Source: Temnothorax longispinosus (Eukaryota > Arthropoda > Insecta > Hymenoptera > Formicidae). Taken from it: 64,000 nucleotides of DNA. Every line of letters begins with the position of its first letter. Positions within the stretch are counted from its first letter, which is position 1. This document shows positions 51,922-64,000 of this stretch, one piece after another. The notes under the pieces were generated by a model, which worked only from the letters and a program-made list of their open reading frames with translations, searched no databases and was not told the origin of the DNA. The stretch spans positions 6,603,019 to 6,667,018 of the forward strand of contig NC_092367.1 of assembly GCF_030848805.1 (NCBI RefSeq), in the 5' to 3' direction. Both the position numbers and the translations under genes were made by a program.

Positions 51922-53040
51922 GTCACAAGATAATCTTGCCGGGCATATTTTGCCGAACTGGCTGCCGGTTTCTCCCTTATCGTCATTACGGCGCGGCAGT
52001 TCTCATTACCTTCAGGTCGGTAGCTGATCGGTATTTGACACTGAAGCGCATACACGGTGTCTCATCCGCTCTTTTTCGATCCGCGGGCCCGGTTTAACCG
52101 CCTTTCCTCCGCCCATCGCCGCGCGGAAGATCGGCATCGCTTTATCGGTAAGTGATCTTCGCGATTTCAGTTCGTCCCACGAAGCGAGAGACGACGAGGG
52201 ACGTAGTTGGACGTAGTGGTCATAGCGTGGGAACTGTCTCGCTCGATCTTAATTATCTCGCGGCGCGGCGATGCGATCGTTATTTAAGCGAGCATCCGCG
52301 CGAGCATTCACGCCGCGTCTTCGCGCTCAATTCCGTTCAATTTATATTTAGATCGAGGCGTCGTCGTCAAAGCGAAATGGCTAATTTAATTTCGAAGGTA
52401 CGAAAAAACATCCGCGCCACGAGAACGCGGCGATAAGTCATTAATAATTCATCCCGCGCGCTCGGGGCTATGCAGCTCGATGAAGAAGAACATCGAATTT
52501 TATGCGTTGTTGCATCTTACGGATAAATGCACAAAGATATCGGAAAATGAATAATTAAATGCGAGGAAGGTGAGTTTCTTTCTTCATTTTGTAGTTATTC
52601 GAATAAATAAGTTTTCTTAATTCTAATTTATTAATCATAGTTTTCAACTGATTAATATAAAACTAAGGTAAACATTTAAAAACATCATTCCATCTAAGAA
52701 ATATTCCTTGAAATTTTGTTGTGATAATTTAATTTAATATTAATAGAATTAGCATTTTGCAAAAAATATTTAATAACATTCCAAAGATATTCAATATATT
52801 TAAATTATTATTACTTTTGCATAATTATTATTTGCCTATTGATAAAATTTAATTAATTTAGTGAGATATTTTTAATGACTCATTTCTTTGCGCCTCTCGA
52901 TAGTTTTGATATTCTGCGTTTTAAAACTTAGTCACCCAACATTCTTTAATCGCAAAAAATTCCTATCTTTAGTCAACGTATTTAGTCATCGACCAACACA
53001 CGTGTGCTCGAAAAACGTTATTTTTATATCGAACTAGAAA

Positions 53041-53041
53041 A

Positions 53042-53072
<31 letters not shown>
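53041..53072 (+). repeat. (GA)n tract
   Basis: Simple repeat. Confidence 0.9.
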
Positions 53073-53074
<2 letters not shown>

Positions 53075-55190
53075 TGACGAAGCGAAGGAACCATTTAGCC
53101 TTGACTCTGTCAAGTTACGAACTTCCCCGATTATTAATGTGAGCATTATTGCACCATTACGTAACGCGTGGTTATCTTCGACGAGTAACAAAGGAAACAG
53201 TGCCTATCTTAACGGGCCATTGTTATTCGAATAATGGTTTATGAAATGAATAGCGCAATCCCAAAGGTATAGACGCATATAACGACGAAAAACTCGTTGC
53301 GGCTGTCGTAACTCGTTGCCAATTCTCGCCAGTGTGCATTATATAACGGAAACTCGTGCACAAACGCTCGGGGATTTATTTTACGACTGACAAACCGACC
53401 CTTCCGCAACAGAATATATATCTATGCAGATGGGCAAAGGATTTTGATATTTATTCGAAATATATGGCGATACATTGAAATTCAAATTTAAAAAAATAAA
53501 TTTGTCTATTTTCTCCAATTTGTATGATGCGTGTGTTAAAAATATTTCTTTCTTTTCAATAAGATCTATTGAGAATAGATACCTTAAGAGGCTTTTCCTA
53601 TTTCCTATTTTCGTATGAGAAAATTTTATCCCTCGAAATCTGCAGAGTAATTAAATTAAAAAAAAAAACATCGGTCGCGCGCGAAGGATATCCATAGAAA
53701 TCGTCTCTCACTCTCTACAACAAGGAAATCATTTGTCAACCTCGCACCCGTACTTTCAACAGAGGCATTCGTCCATTTTTCGGGTAGCCTTTTTTATTCA
53801 GCCTCGACGCATGTGTCACTGCCACGTGGCGGACCCCGCTGACCTTGAATAGTCAGCGAGACACACCGGTCGATGGAGATGTCCGTGGGATGTACGCGTG
53901 TATGTATATAGCGGGCTCGAAATGCAAATGAGATACTTCCACGAATTCATCGATGCTAATGGTATGATAATGTATGACGAGGTTCGCGAGCTATTTCGCC
54001 GAATAAAAGCCGATTGTTGCAAATACTATGTTGCAAATAAATAACGTAATATGCAGTATCTGATGAGATTAAATCGACCCTCCTCTTACGTAATTTCTTT
54101 CTAACGAAATCTTCCTTTCTCCTGCGAAGACCTGTCGATCGTCCGTTATATCATCGCGATTGTGTCAATATAATAAAACTCTTCAATTTACTTGTAAGAA
54201 ATGGTGTAACGTACTCCTGTATGTGTATTTATTGTTCTTGTCGATAGCATCTCGAGCGGCATGTGTTACTCGTTTAGAATTGCGAGATAAAACACGACGC
54301 GGACGAGAGGCCGTCCGGCAGGAATCAGACCGTGAAGGAACGAACGCCGATGGTGTTCGCATCTATCCATAGATACCGTCGTCGCAGGCCCAACGGAGCA
54401 ACAACAAGGTAGCCATCTGATATACATCGAGACACCGATGGGCTGTCTGGAGGTTAAATCGTGCGTCGTCAACCGGGAACGATGCAACCGGCGCGGCGCG
54501 CCGGTGAGCTCGAGATGAAGCCTGATGGTGGCGTTAGGTCAAGGGTTCGCTGAATTTTCATGAGAATCACGCCGGTACGGGGAATAAAAATGTCTCGCGT
54601 GTCGCGCCAAGTGCAAAATCTGCATTACACGCGGAATAACAACCGTATGCATGTGAATGTAATGGGCGAACATCGATTTAGCGTCGCGCTTACGAAAGTC
54701 GTAAATTGGAGTTTCTCAAACTTTCTTTACGTCACCATATGATAAACGATATCTTCCTCCTCGCAGGAGTTTTTTTGTAGAACCAAAAAATGTGTCTAAT
54801 TAATAAAGTTGAAAAATTGAATTGAAAAACTATATAAAATATTGAGAGAGATATAACTCTGATTCATATATTCAATAAGCACATCAATAAAGATTATTAT
54901 TTTTGGACAAAGAAGATTAATAAATAAATACTTTAACAAAAGATTAAATTTGATCAATTTTAAGATGCGAATGAATAAAGAATGTCTGAAAAATTAATAT
55001 TTTACAAATCTTAATAGGAAGTATAGAGAAATCGGAAGTGTTTAAAATCCTCTTCGAAACGAGTAGGACTGAATTTATTGGCCTCGGCGTAGCAGCCGGT
55101 AAAACAAGAGAAACATATTCTACAATAGCATGAACGTCGAATACGTGACGCTGAGTCATTTGCGTTCACTTGAACGACGTGTTCTACGGA

Positions 55191-55243
55191 CAATAAACTT
55201 ATACCGGTTGTTACGGACATAAAATGCGGGTCCATCGTGACAG
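55191..55243 (+). repeat. Local duplicate element E, copy 1
   Basis: It shares ATAAAATGCGGGTCCA exactly (55219-55234) and TTATACCGGTTG at 10 of 12 positions with the copy near 55737-55808. Spacing between the two blocks differs because copy 2 has a pyrimidine-rich insertion. Confidence 0.6.
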
Positions 55244-55736
55244 CACGAGCGTAAGAATAATCCGAAAATAAGAGTCGTGCAGAATACAAATATATTCTAT
55301 TCCCAGCAGCGCCGAGCGACGCTAACAATAAGTTATGCGAATAAAGATTATATCCGGAAATTAAAAATTACAAATTTTATCAAAAAACAGAAGCCCCAAG
55401 CGCTATTACTTTGAAATAAAAATAACCAAAGACCGAACGGTTTAAAAAAAATAAACATGTCTATTATAATTTACGTCAATTAATATTAATTGAAATTTAC
55501 GTGAATTTCGTAAGATCGCGGTTGAAAAACATTTTGCGGTCAAAGCAACCGGTTCGACCGTACTGTCGCTAATTAGATTTCTACAAAGTGACGTTTCTCG
55601 CAAATTGCAAGCTATATACTCGCAGCACGCAAACGACACGTATGTCCCGACGATTCCACAACGTGACATTATTTTGTCCTCCACACATAACGCGCCGGGG
55701 TCGTCTAGAGGTTGGCTGGAGTGGAGTACCGGGGCC

Positions 55737-55808
55737 GATAAACACTTACACCGGCTGCTCTCTATCTCTTTTTTTCGCTGGTATAAAATGCGGGTCCACG
55801 GTGTCAAG
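55737..55808 (+). repeat. Local duplicate element E, copy 2
   Basis: Partner of 55191-55243, about 560 bp away. The shared 16-mer is at 55783-55798 and here forms a TATAAAA-type box. On the minus strand this copy has GTAAGTG where copy 1 has ATAAGTT. Confidence 0.6.
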
Positions 55809-57746
55809 TCAAGGATACGAAAGTGATACACGACTTCCAGCGTGATGTGTCTCACCTTGAACGACTGGCGGAATTATGGTTGCGAGCCACGCGTCGGCGG
55901 AATAAACGCGTGGGAGTAGATCTCCGATCGACAAGGAATCTCCCAGGATCCATTCTGAGAAATAATTTAAAAAAAACATTCGCTACGCACCTTCGAAGAA
56001 CGCGAGAAACGTAGCGATCGCCGGAACTAGTCACGCTCGAGGCGATTTATTGTGTTGCGGCGACAGTTATATAAATACGAAACGGAAATACTCGTTATCA
56101 CAAGTTTCACAAAATGTATCAATTCTCGAGATAAAACTTATCTCTTATGAGTTGGCAGCGATAAGGATTACAACACAATAGAGTTGAGAATTATATATAC
56201 ATTGTCTGATTTTCCTTCAATAATTTCGTTTTTTGTTAGATTAAAATAAGATCTCGACGTGGCACTTGATAACGAAAGAAATAATTGTAGTATAAACTTG
56301 ATGATTATGAATACGTTAAGCTGTATAACAATCTGTAAATGTGGTGATCTCAAAATATACCTGATCAAGCGTCGCATTACATTTTCAGCAGAGGTATTAC
56401 GTATTCCTGCACGATAACTCGTATTAACCGTCCGACCGTATTAACACCGTTTGCGGTGACGACGACCGCAAGGTTTCGTCCGCGCGTCGCCGACTGAAAC
56501 GGATCGTTCGTTTTTTCCGTAGCCGTAACCGCACCGCGAAAATCATGAGTCAAAGATGAGGGCAAAAGGGTAAAGGAACCCGCGCGACCGCACGGTCCGC
56601 AACGAAAAGGGTGTACGACGCCGGATCCTCGAGACTCGTGGGTTGAATTATGACCGTGGGAGCCTATAATCGTTAATTAAAGGCCCGTGTGTCCTTGGTT
56701 GACCCTTGAGTTAAACCGCGGCACGGCTTTCCGTGCAGAAAATGCAATCCGTTTCAAGCGGCGTGGCGTAGCCGAAAAACATACGTGAGACGAAGATCAG
56801 ACGTTCAACTCTCGGACTCTCGCAAGTTGGAATTTGTAATTCACCTGATTCGTGCTGCGACAAACAGAATTCTACGACATCGTCAGCGTCCGTAAAATCG
56901 TCGTGTTCAACAGCAAGCAAGAATAACGATCATAGATCGAATGAGTAATCCGCGCGCGCTTTTTTCGTCCGCATGCGCTTACGATCGTGATCGTCAATCA
57001 TCGCGAGTTAAAAGCGCAATTTGTATCCGACGATACGATACCGCGGATTGGATAAAACCGAACATCCTGTTCCAACGGGCGGCCGCGTTCTGGCCGTTCG
57101 TTGCGGCTGTACAAGCGCGCCCTCCGCCCGGCCAAGATACGATCGTCCTAAGTGCCAGGAGATATACGGCCTACGATTGGCATGCACGAAACGTTACCAC
57201 TTACATGTACGCCGGTATCCTCTACATCGTCCTCCTCTCTTCGTCTTCTTTTCCTATTCACCATCTTTCTTTGTCGAGAGAAGTTCCTCTCCCTTGTCGA
57301 ATATTGGCTTGCGAAGTCACGCAAATGCTAGGATCGTTCTAGAGCGATCGGGAAAGAGGCAGATAAGCTTTCCGTGATTTCCAAATGAAAATCATTTCGA
57401 ATGTTGCGAGATGAAAATATCTCGCTAAAATAATTGAATTGATCAGAGAATTTTAAATTTTAAATAAATGATTAGATATCAAAACTATTATTTTTAATAT
57501 CTATGTAATTAAAAAGTTACAAGCAAAATAAATTTTTATCGTTTAACGTCGAAGATTATAGTTTAGACACTTGAAGAAAAATCTAGTTGCAGATACATAT
57601 TTTCTAAATTTCAAAATAAAATACTTGTTGAAACTTGGTAACCGCACAGCCGTTTTTGTTCCGTTCTTCATTTTAATCGAAACTCCAGAAATATTCGATC
57701 TACGCCACTGGTGTTGCACCGTGTTCGAAGCCACCGCGCGGTTACT

Positions 57747-57810
57747 GAACTCTCCACGAAATTAACGTCGCACCTGGCCGAATGAAATTAACGCCGGACG
57801 ATAAAAGGAA
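57747..57810 (+). repeat. Local duplicate element D, copy 1
   Basis: These 64 nt match 58500-58563 at 55 positions without gaps. A GA microsatellite lies just to the right (57849-57879). It is not coding on the plus strand. Confidence 0.85.
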
Positions 57811-57848
57811 GCGAGAGGACGATCAAAGAAAGTAGCGCGAGAAAAGGT

Positions 57849-57879
57849 CGAGAGAAAGAGAGAGAGAGAGAGAGAGGAG
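57849..57879 (+). repeat. (GA)n tract
   Basis: It follows duplicate element D copy 1. Confidence 0.9.
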
Positions 57880-58499
57880 GAAAAAAGGGTAAACTTGTCG
57901 ACAGACTGGTCGACGCGAGGCCGAGCTATACATCTTTAAAACTATCGCGCAACAATGATACATTATTTTAATCTGACTTTACGTAGCACACAAGCTTATT
58001 TCATTTCAAACGGTTTAGCTGGGATTCGTGCAACTTTAACTATTTACTCAGACATTTGTCGCTCCGCCGAATTTAGCGAGGTTTATAATTAAATCAAGAA
58101 TTCGTATTTGGCTTTCACCGACCTTTCAACGGAATCATTAACGACGGCACTAAACGGACTTCAACCGCCATCAATGAATTATTGACGTAATTATATCTAA
58201 ATGTTAGCGTTGCTCGAACGCGTTTCAACAACGATCAAGCAGCAATTACAGAAATTACATTGAACTATAGTACAACCGTTTAGAAAGTTCAAAGCAAATC
58301 CGCAGCTCGTAATGTCCGCTTTAGATACTTCATATTTAAAAGTGAGAGTTCCCTCACAGACAAATTATGGGCTCAGCTCATTCTTGTTCTAAAACCCCTT
58401 CTGTCTAATCATTTATGTAAAGCTAGATTATCACTCGCGTGTTCCGGGGTATCCAGGCACCCTTCCCTGCGCTACGCACGAGGCACGCACGCGGGCGAT

Positions 58500-58563
58500 G
58501 AACTCACTGCGAAATTAACGTCGCACCTGACCGAATTAAATTAACACCGTGCGATAAAAGAAA
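58500..58563 (+). repeat. Local duplicate element D, copy 2
   Basis: Partner of 57747-57810, 753 bp away, same orientation. On the minus strand this copy has a pyrimidine-rich stretch, TCGGTCAG, 19 nt and then GTGAGTTC; in copy 1 the corresponding position is not a donor. Confidence 0.85.
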
Positions 58564-58569
58564 GTACAG

Positions 58570-61500
58570 AGGAGGCGAAAGAAAGGAGGTGGGCAAAGGG
58601 AACGCAAGGGATACCGAAGGGAAAACGGTGGCGCCGTACCGACGATACCACGGTCGATTCGTCGGTCTCGTACAGCCCTTACGCAAACCGATCGGGTTTG
58701 GGGTGGTTATATACCGACGTTAACGCCGGCATCGTTTACCCAGGGGTCTCATGGCGGCGACTCACGAAACAAGGGAGAAACGTCGCATAATGTGACTAAC
58801 GTAATTAAGGTATAGCGACAAGGCCTATCCGCCCACGCCCTTCCAACTTCCTTCGTCGCATTCCCGCTACTCGAGGGTTATAAACGAGAACTTGAAAGTC
58901 ACTCACCCACCGGGCATTGATTTCGTCGGAACTCCGCGTGAGATAAGCACTCGTGACAGTCACGCTCCCTTCGTGCTGCTATAAATATCTCTAACGATAA
59001 TAATTAAAGCCACCGTGATCACTTGCGTCGTTCACGAGCAAACTTTGGTCATGAACATTTTAACATCCTGCCGATATTCCGAAGTTTGTCACAGTGTCAG
59101 ATAAATCATTGTTCAAAACAACGCGTATTATTCTGAATCGTAACTTTATTTTAATGATATCTATTTATGTCAAAAAGATAAACTAACGTATAATTTTAAT
59201 TGTTGTTTCTCGATATTTTTTCCCTGTTTTAAGCGCCACGATTTTTTGGCTGTAACGCCACTCTTTCCAAGGTGTTGCATTCGAGAGGGGAGTCGGACCT
59301 TGAACTGAATTTCTTCCGATATGCGACGGTGGATATCGGTTTAAAACTATCGCCACGGTGTCGAGTTTGAAAATCCGGTCGCCGGTGGAGGCTACCGGTT
59401 GGACCACTTCGGCCGCATCGATTCACGATCCGATATCCCGTCGTCGAGAAAAAGCCACGCAAAAGTGATTCCGGGCACGCGTCTGTTCACGTCGCCAATT
59501 AATTCCTGCCGACCGCAGGCCCACAGGCAGGACTAGCGCGATTTTTATTTGGCTCGTGTTTTAGCCGGCTGATGCGTGTTCGCTGAGCAGGTGCACGATT
59601 TCTGCACGAATTATAACCAATTGCAAGATGTACGAAGTTGGAGAACAACTATATTTTGGCATTATGGTAGAGAAAATTGAGACATTTGCAATTCTCAGAA
59701 AAAACGTAACAAAAACTGAGATTTAAATATATTTCATAACACACACTCTATAGAATTAATATTAATAAATTCACTTTCTCTTAAAATATATAGATATTTG
59801 GATTTGTAGTTTCGAAATTTAGAGGTAAAATCCACGAGAAGTAAGTGACCCATTGTTAACGCTCGGTAATTTTTTTAAATCTTTAAATCTTCGTAATTGT
59901 TCAATTTTTAAATATGCGCGATGTGTATCAGTAATTAAAATATTAAATTAAATTACTTTTAGCTACTTTCTTTTTCCATAATCACGCTAATTAATTTCTT
60001 ACATATATTTCTCGATAAGAGACGCTTCTCCGACGAACGGGACTTTAATTTACGATCCGTGCGCGGCTAGATGAGAACGACGTAACAAGTCCTATCGTTT
60101 TATCGTAGTATTTATGTTCTATTATTCTCGATGTTAGCTCGTATATCGTCGGTCCGTTAAATTCCAAGACCGGAGAGAGCGCGAGAGGCGAGAGAGGGAA
60201 GCGCGGCTGTGAGACGTATACCAGGGACATCGTGGTAGAGGTATCCTCACGACCAAGTAATGGGCCATTTATTTTCACTCGTTGACCCTCACCGAGACTA
60301 ATGTGTCTCAGCAAGCTTTTTCGCATCCCTTGGCGGTGCGCCTTCACGTTCCGCCACTCAAGTGGTTTTTACAAGACGTTCCATACCAAACCAGCTGTCC
60401 TCCGGATTATAAAGCACCGAAACAAAAGCGCACGAGAGTTTGTAGCCCAAAATAAAATAGGGGCTTTATCATTGCTGTGGCAAAAGCCAATTAAACCCAG
60501 AACAGACGGGCAACAAGAGAGATAAAGGCGCCACCGTCACAAAAGTCATATTCGCAACTCGTTGAAACCTATTCCGCTAACATTGTTAATTCACAGCAGT
60601 AACGCAATGTGAGTGCTATAACGATCCTTTCTCTTTGTAATGGGCTCTTTTCGCCGCGTGTAAATATATTTATAAACGTAAAACAAATTCCGGGCAATAT
60701 TATCCAGCCCTTCTTTTTCGATGTTCAAATACATCCGATCCGTTAAAAAAAAGTGTCGGTCGAGTTTGCAGAACACTGTGTTCTGAATCACCGCGCCAGA
60801 CATCGCGAGACATCGTCAAAAATTCTATCAGGTCTCCCTTACGGCAAACGTTTATACGAAGGCTCCAACACGATTTGCAGAAACCTTTACCATCGCGGAC
60901 AGACGACGAGCGGAGCTTGAACCTTAGCTTAGGGGATGATGGGAGAGACCGGGGGAAACTTCGAGGGAATTGAACGCTAGAAAGACTCTCCTACGATGTC
61001 TCAGGACAGTGGCTTTCAATCTCCTTTCGAGTTTAGATATCTCAAACATATCTCCTATATCGAGCACATGTTATCGCTGCCACCTGAGATAACAAGATTT
61101 TCGAGGAAACTCAACATCAAAGCGCGCATCAGTTCAAACTGTCCTAAATAAACCTTAAAACCACAAGTTGGGAAAATAGAAAATGGTTCTTTCAAATTTC
61201 CCACGCAATGCTTAGAAGTCGTTAAAACGATATTCAAGATCTAATATATTATTTTTTATAAGATATAAAAAATGTTCCTTCCAAAATTCGTTACATTTGC
61301 GCATCCCTCTTCCTTCTTAATGAGAGTATTTATACGAAATAAATGAATAAAATCGATCAAATATAAAAATATATAAAAGAATGTTTATCTTTTCTGTTTG
61401 TAGCATGGTGACACAACGTATTATTTCCAAAAAATTCCGGATGAGTACCACTGCATCCCAAGGATGGACAAGAGGGTGAAATCGGCGAGTCGAGAGGAGG

Positions 61501-64000
61501 AAGAAAGAGGGCAGGTGACGGGCGTACCGACGCGAGATGAGGCGAAACGAGGCGAGAGGGGTCGCCACGGTGATTTCCCGCTTAGAAAAGCCGCGCGCAT
61601 GGTTCGTCGTTCGGCTGGAAGCTGGCCAAATGCACTTAGCCGTCTATCAGGGGCCCTTCTGTAAGTGCCCTCCCGTCCTCCAGCACCGACACCATCGTCA
61701 TCCGGAACAGGCTAGATAATCCTCGTATTTACTGCCGCAGATAACGGTCGGCGTATCTCTACTACGGCATCCCCACGAAGAACCGGCCGGTCTTTCCCCG
61801 CGAGCGCGATCTTCTCTCCTCGCACGTAAACACAAAAACAGGAAAGCTTTTATAAAAGCTTTCGCGACCGTCGGCTGCCATCCGGAAGACTCGCCTTTCG
61901 GTGCCCTGGCCCTTTCCTCGCTCCCTCGGCGCAGAATTGCCGACAAAAGACTCGCGCAAACACGAGGGACGCTCGCTGGGTCGCGCGAAGGGAGTACTGG
62001 ATAAAAGCGCTCCTTAAAAAGAAACGCGGGGAATGCGTATTAAGTATTTTTCCTGCCTTGCTTAAAGTAAAAACCAACGAGAGGGAGAGACTGGCGTGCA
62101 GGGAAGAGATTCGGGGGGCATTCGACAGATAAGAGGTATAACGCGCGTCTCGATTACAGTCGTGTCGAAAATACGTAATATTATGTAACTCGTGATTAAG
62201 TTAAAGCCAGAAATAAAAACTCAAGAAAGATATCGATAAAACTTGATAGTTATAACTTTTTTAAATTGATTTTTTTTTATCCCTTATTTATTCAATTTTA
62301 TCACGGCAGATTTGTGGATAATAAAATGTGATAATAAAACATAATATTCCAAAAATTATATTATTAATTCGTTTCTATCTTGCGAAAAAGTTTATCAATG
62401 TACATCAAATCAATTACTCCAAACTGAAATTTTTGTGTCAGTAGAGATATAAAAAAGCATGGATTTTTTAATAAAAATATATACGTTAAACTATAAAATA
62501 TTTGCATGTTTTTTTCAGCAACGTTTATTGAAGGTATTTCAAAATTTGTCGAGAGAGAACACTGAATAACGTCCGGTTGGACGAGAAAATTGAGATAAAA
62601 GCTATCCGCGTAAAAAGTAACCGGAGAAGATCCCGCAGTGGCACGCCGTAACTAGTACAGGGCGTTATGTTTCCTCTGACGTTTATTTGGCCGATTTAGG
62701 TGTTTACCAAACGAGCGGTGTCGCGTGCAGCAAGGGCGAATAAATATTTTCGATGCTCCGACGATGATTTGTTTTCCACCGCGAGAGGCAACGGCGTGCC
62801 AACACCCTCCGGAAAAACGATGTCTCTCCGCGCGAGACGGCATTGCTACGATCGCCAACGATTCTCTCCGAGCGGGTAAATAAATAGCGTTATAACAGAT
62901 AACGATGATATAGACTCGCATCAATCAATTGAGAAACGTGGTTCATCAAAATTGAGTAGCTATTTCAAATTTTCTTGTTTCACCGCAAATATACGTTTAG
63001 GTAATCAATAATATATTTTTATATAAGAATACCTAAGTATATATTTATATGTTAATTGACTGCAATGTGTGTAGTGCAAGTAACTTTCTAAATAGGTGCT
63101 AACAATAACGCGAAGTGAAATTGATTATTATTCTTGGTAAAACTAGTCGTTTTCTCGACCCCGCGAAGGTTGGCGACAGTTAAGGAAAGGGTGACCGGCG
63201 CGGCGGCGAGGTCGTAAAAATAAGGGTTGGCTGTACAGGCGGCGATGCCTCGTTTCGATAAGGCGGCAAGAAGTTAGGGCGACGCTTGTCATTGGCCGTG
63301 CCGTCTCTTCGCGCTGCGGCCATGGCTCGACGTGGAAGATAACCTTCTCGGAGAAAGTTCCTTCATTAGCCGCGTAATTGCGTCGTTCTGGGTGAAGCGT
63401 GTGTACACCTTGAGGCGGAGACAACGCGATGCCGGTGGTTCCTTCGTCGAGCGAGACGTCATCGTTGCACGGAACGAAAGAGAAACTTTAAACGAGCTCC
63501 GGGGCTACCCCCGTCGCGGCGCGGCGCAGCGCGGCGTCTCGTAAGTCGCCGTTTAATAACGCACGCAATTACGCCGCAATTTGCTTTTCGTATTTGCCGT
63601 AATGCAGGAAAATCGCGGCCAGCCTGTCGGATGTGTGTGTTCTGCGCGGCATGGCACGTCGGCTACGCCTTCCGCTCGCTAAATGCAATTAGCGAGACTA
63701 TTTTTATCTCTTGCGCGCTAAGAGCAATTTAGGCTTGCTCTTTCGCAGCGCGAAAATGTAAATTTTTAACGTGACTCATTAAAATAGTAATTTAATCACT
63801 CGAGTTGTGTGCGCGAAAGCATTCTCGGAATTTTTGCGCCGGAACACTTTCGGCGGTGGACCACTGACAGTTTTCCGCGGTCGAGAACGGGAGTTCTAAC
63901 ACGACGATGTAATTTCATTGTTGTAATCTTTATAGAAAATTGCATGGCTAGATCTCGCAATGAGATTACAATCGCTAAAACCTCCCAGCGATAATTGTAA
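58570..64000. other. Non-coding stretch to the window end
   Basis: No gene is seen. It holds two palindromes (60770-60784 and 61842-61863) and AT-rich sequence at 59640-60000, 62160-62540 and 62930-63070. Confidence 0.5.
61842..61863. repeat. Perfect 22-bp palindrome
   Basis: Each half reads GAAAGCTTTTA to the centre. It contains two AAGCTT sites and a central TATA. Confidence 0.9.

Larger units (their letters stand above)
47610..55190. other. Non-coding stretch
   Basis: No gene is seen. The 16-mer TCGTCGTCCACGCGAA is repeated at 48102 and 48517. Long AT-rich segments lie at 48850-49060 and 52560-52900. Confidence 0.5.
18362..64000 (-). other. Inferred long upstream intron of the MBD5/6-like gene (continues beyond the window)
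   Basis: The MBD exon has an acceptor at its upstream edge, so the sequence to its right on the minus strand must begin as intron. The preceding exon should end two bases into a Ser codon after a GW...Y-type sequence; I looked for it and did not find it. If it lies outside, this intron exceeds 45 kb. The interval holds microsatellites, AT-rich stretches, diverged local duplicates and possible recursive splice sites, listed separately. An unrecognised small exon or nested non-coding gene cannot be excluded. Confidence 0.6.

Noticed and set aside
56711..56920. Acidic minus-strand frame (DDFTDADDVVEF) with CAG|GTGAAT inside
   Set aside because: Donor is weak and no good acceptor or family match was seen.
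1..64000. tRNA genes, CRISPR arrays, bacterial-type operons
   Set aside because: No GGTTCRA-type B box in a cloverleaf context, no regularly spaced repeats, no long intronless genes; the window is eukaryotic intronic DNA.

Overview
This window looks like the inside of one very long insect gene, read on the minus strand. Base composition is mixed, with unusually many CpG dinucleotides for an animal, frequent GA/TC, TA and CGTG microsatellites, and almost no convincing coding sequence. Together with the one identifiable exon this suggests a hymenopteran and, by composition, more likely an ant than a bee. The species is an inference; the composition and the exon are visible.

The only exon I call with high confidence is 18238..18361 on the minus strand. 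It encodes the C-terminal half of the methyl-CpG-binding-type domain of the MBD5/MBD6 family (Drosophila six-banded, sba). It has a polypyrimidine tract and AG in front, and AAG|GTAAAT behind. The exon carrying the first half of the domain and the exons for the rest of the protein are not visible. The flanks are therefore best read as introns running out of the window on both sides, roughly 18 kb downstream (left) and up to 45 kb upstream (right).

Region by region: 1-10000 is non-coding sequence with microsatellites, a GC-rich patch at about 2240-2650 and one duplicated element (7720 and 8565). At 9783-9962 (minus) there is a possible signal-peptide first exon beside a GC-rich, CpG-rich island at about 10000-11110, which may be a nested or alternative promoter. 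At 15101-15154 (plus) there is a small exon-like segment, and at 15421-15523 a strong hairpin. Around 19677 and 34784 (minus, same strand as the MBD exon) a polypyrimidine tract plus AG abuts a donor-like GT, as in recursive splice sites. From 27600 to 58600 the sequence is mostly featureless intron, punctuated by pairs of diverged local duplicates (27621/28188, 46731/47543, 55191/55737, 57747/58500). One copy at 47558-47603 also looks like a 46-nt microexon. The last 5 kb hold only two short palindromes.

There are no rRNA or tRNA genes, no CRISPR arrays and no recognisable transposon proteins. The most interesting theme is the set of locally duplicated short elements, 0.55-0.85 kb apart, some with splice-like signals kept in one copy and lost in the other, together with possible recursive splice sites in the giant introns.
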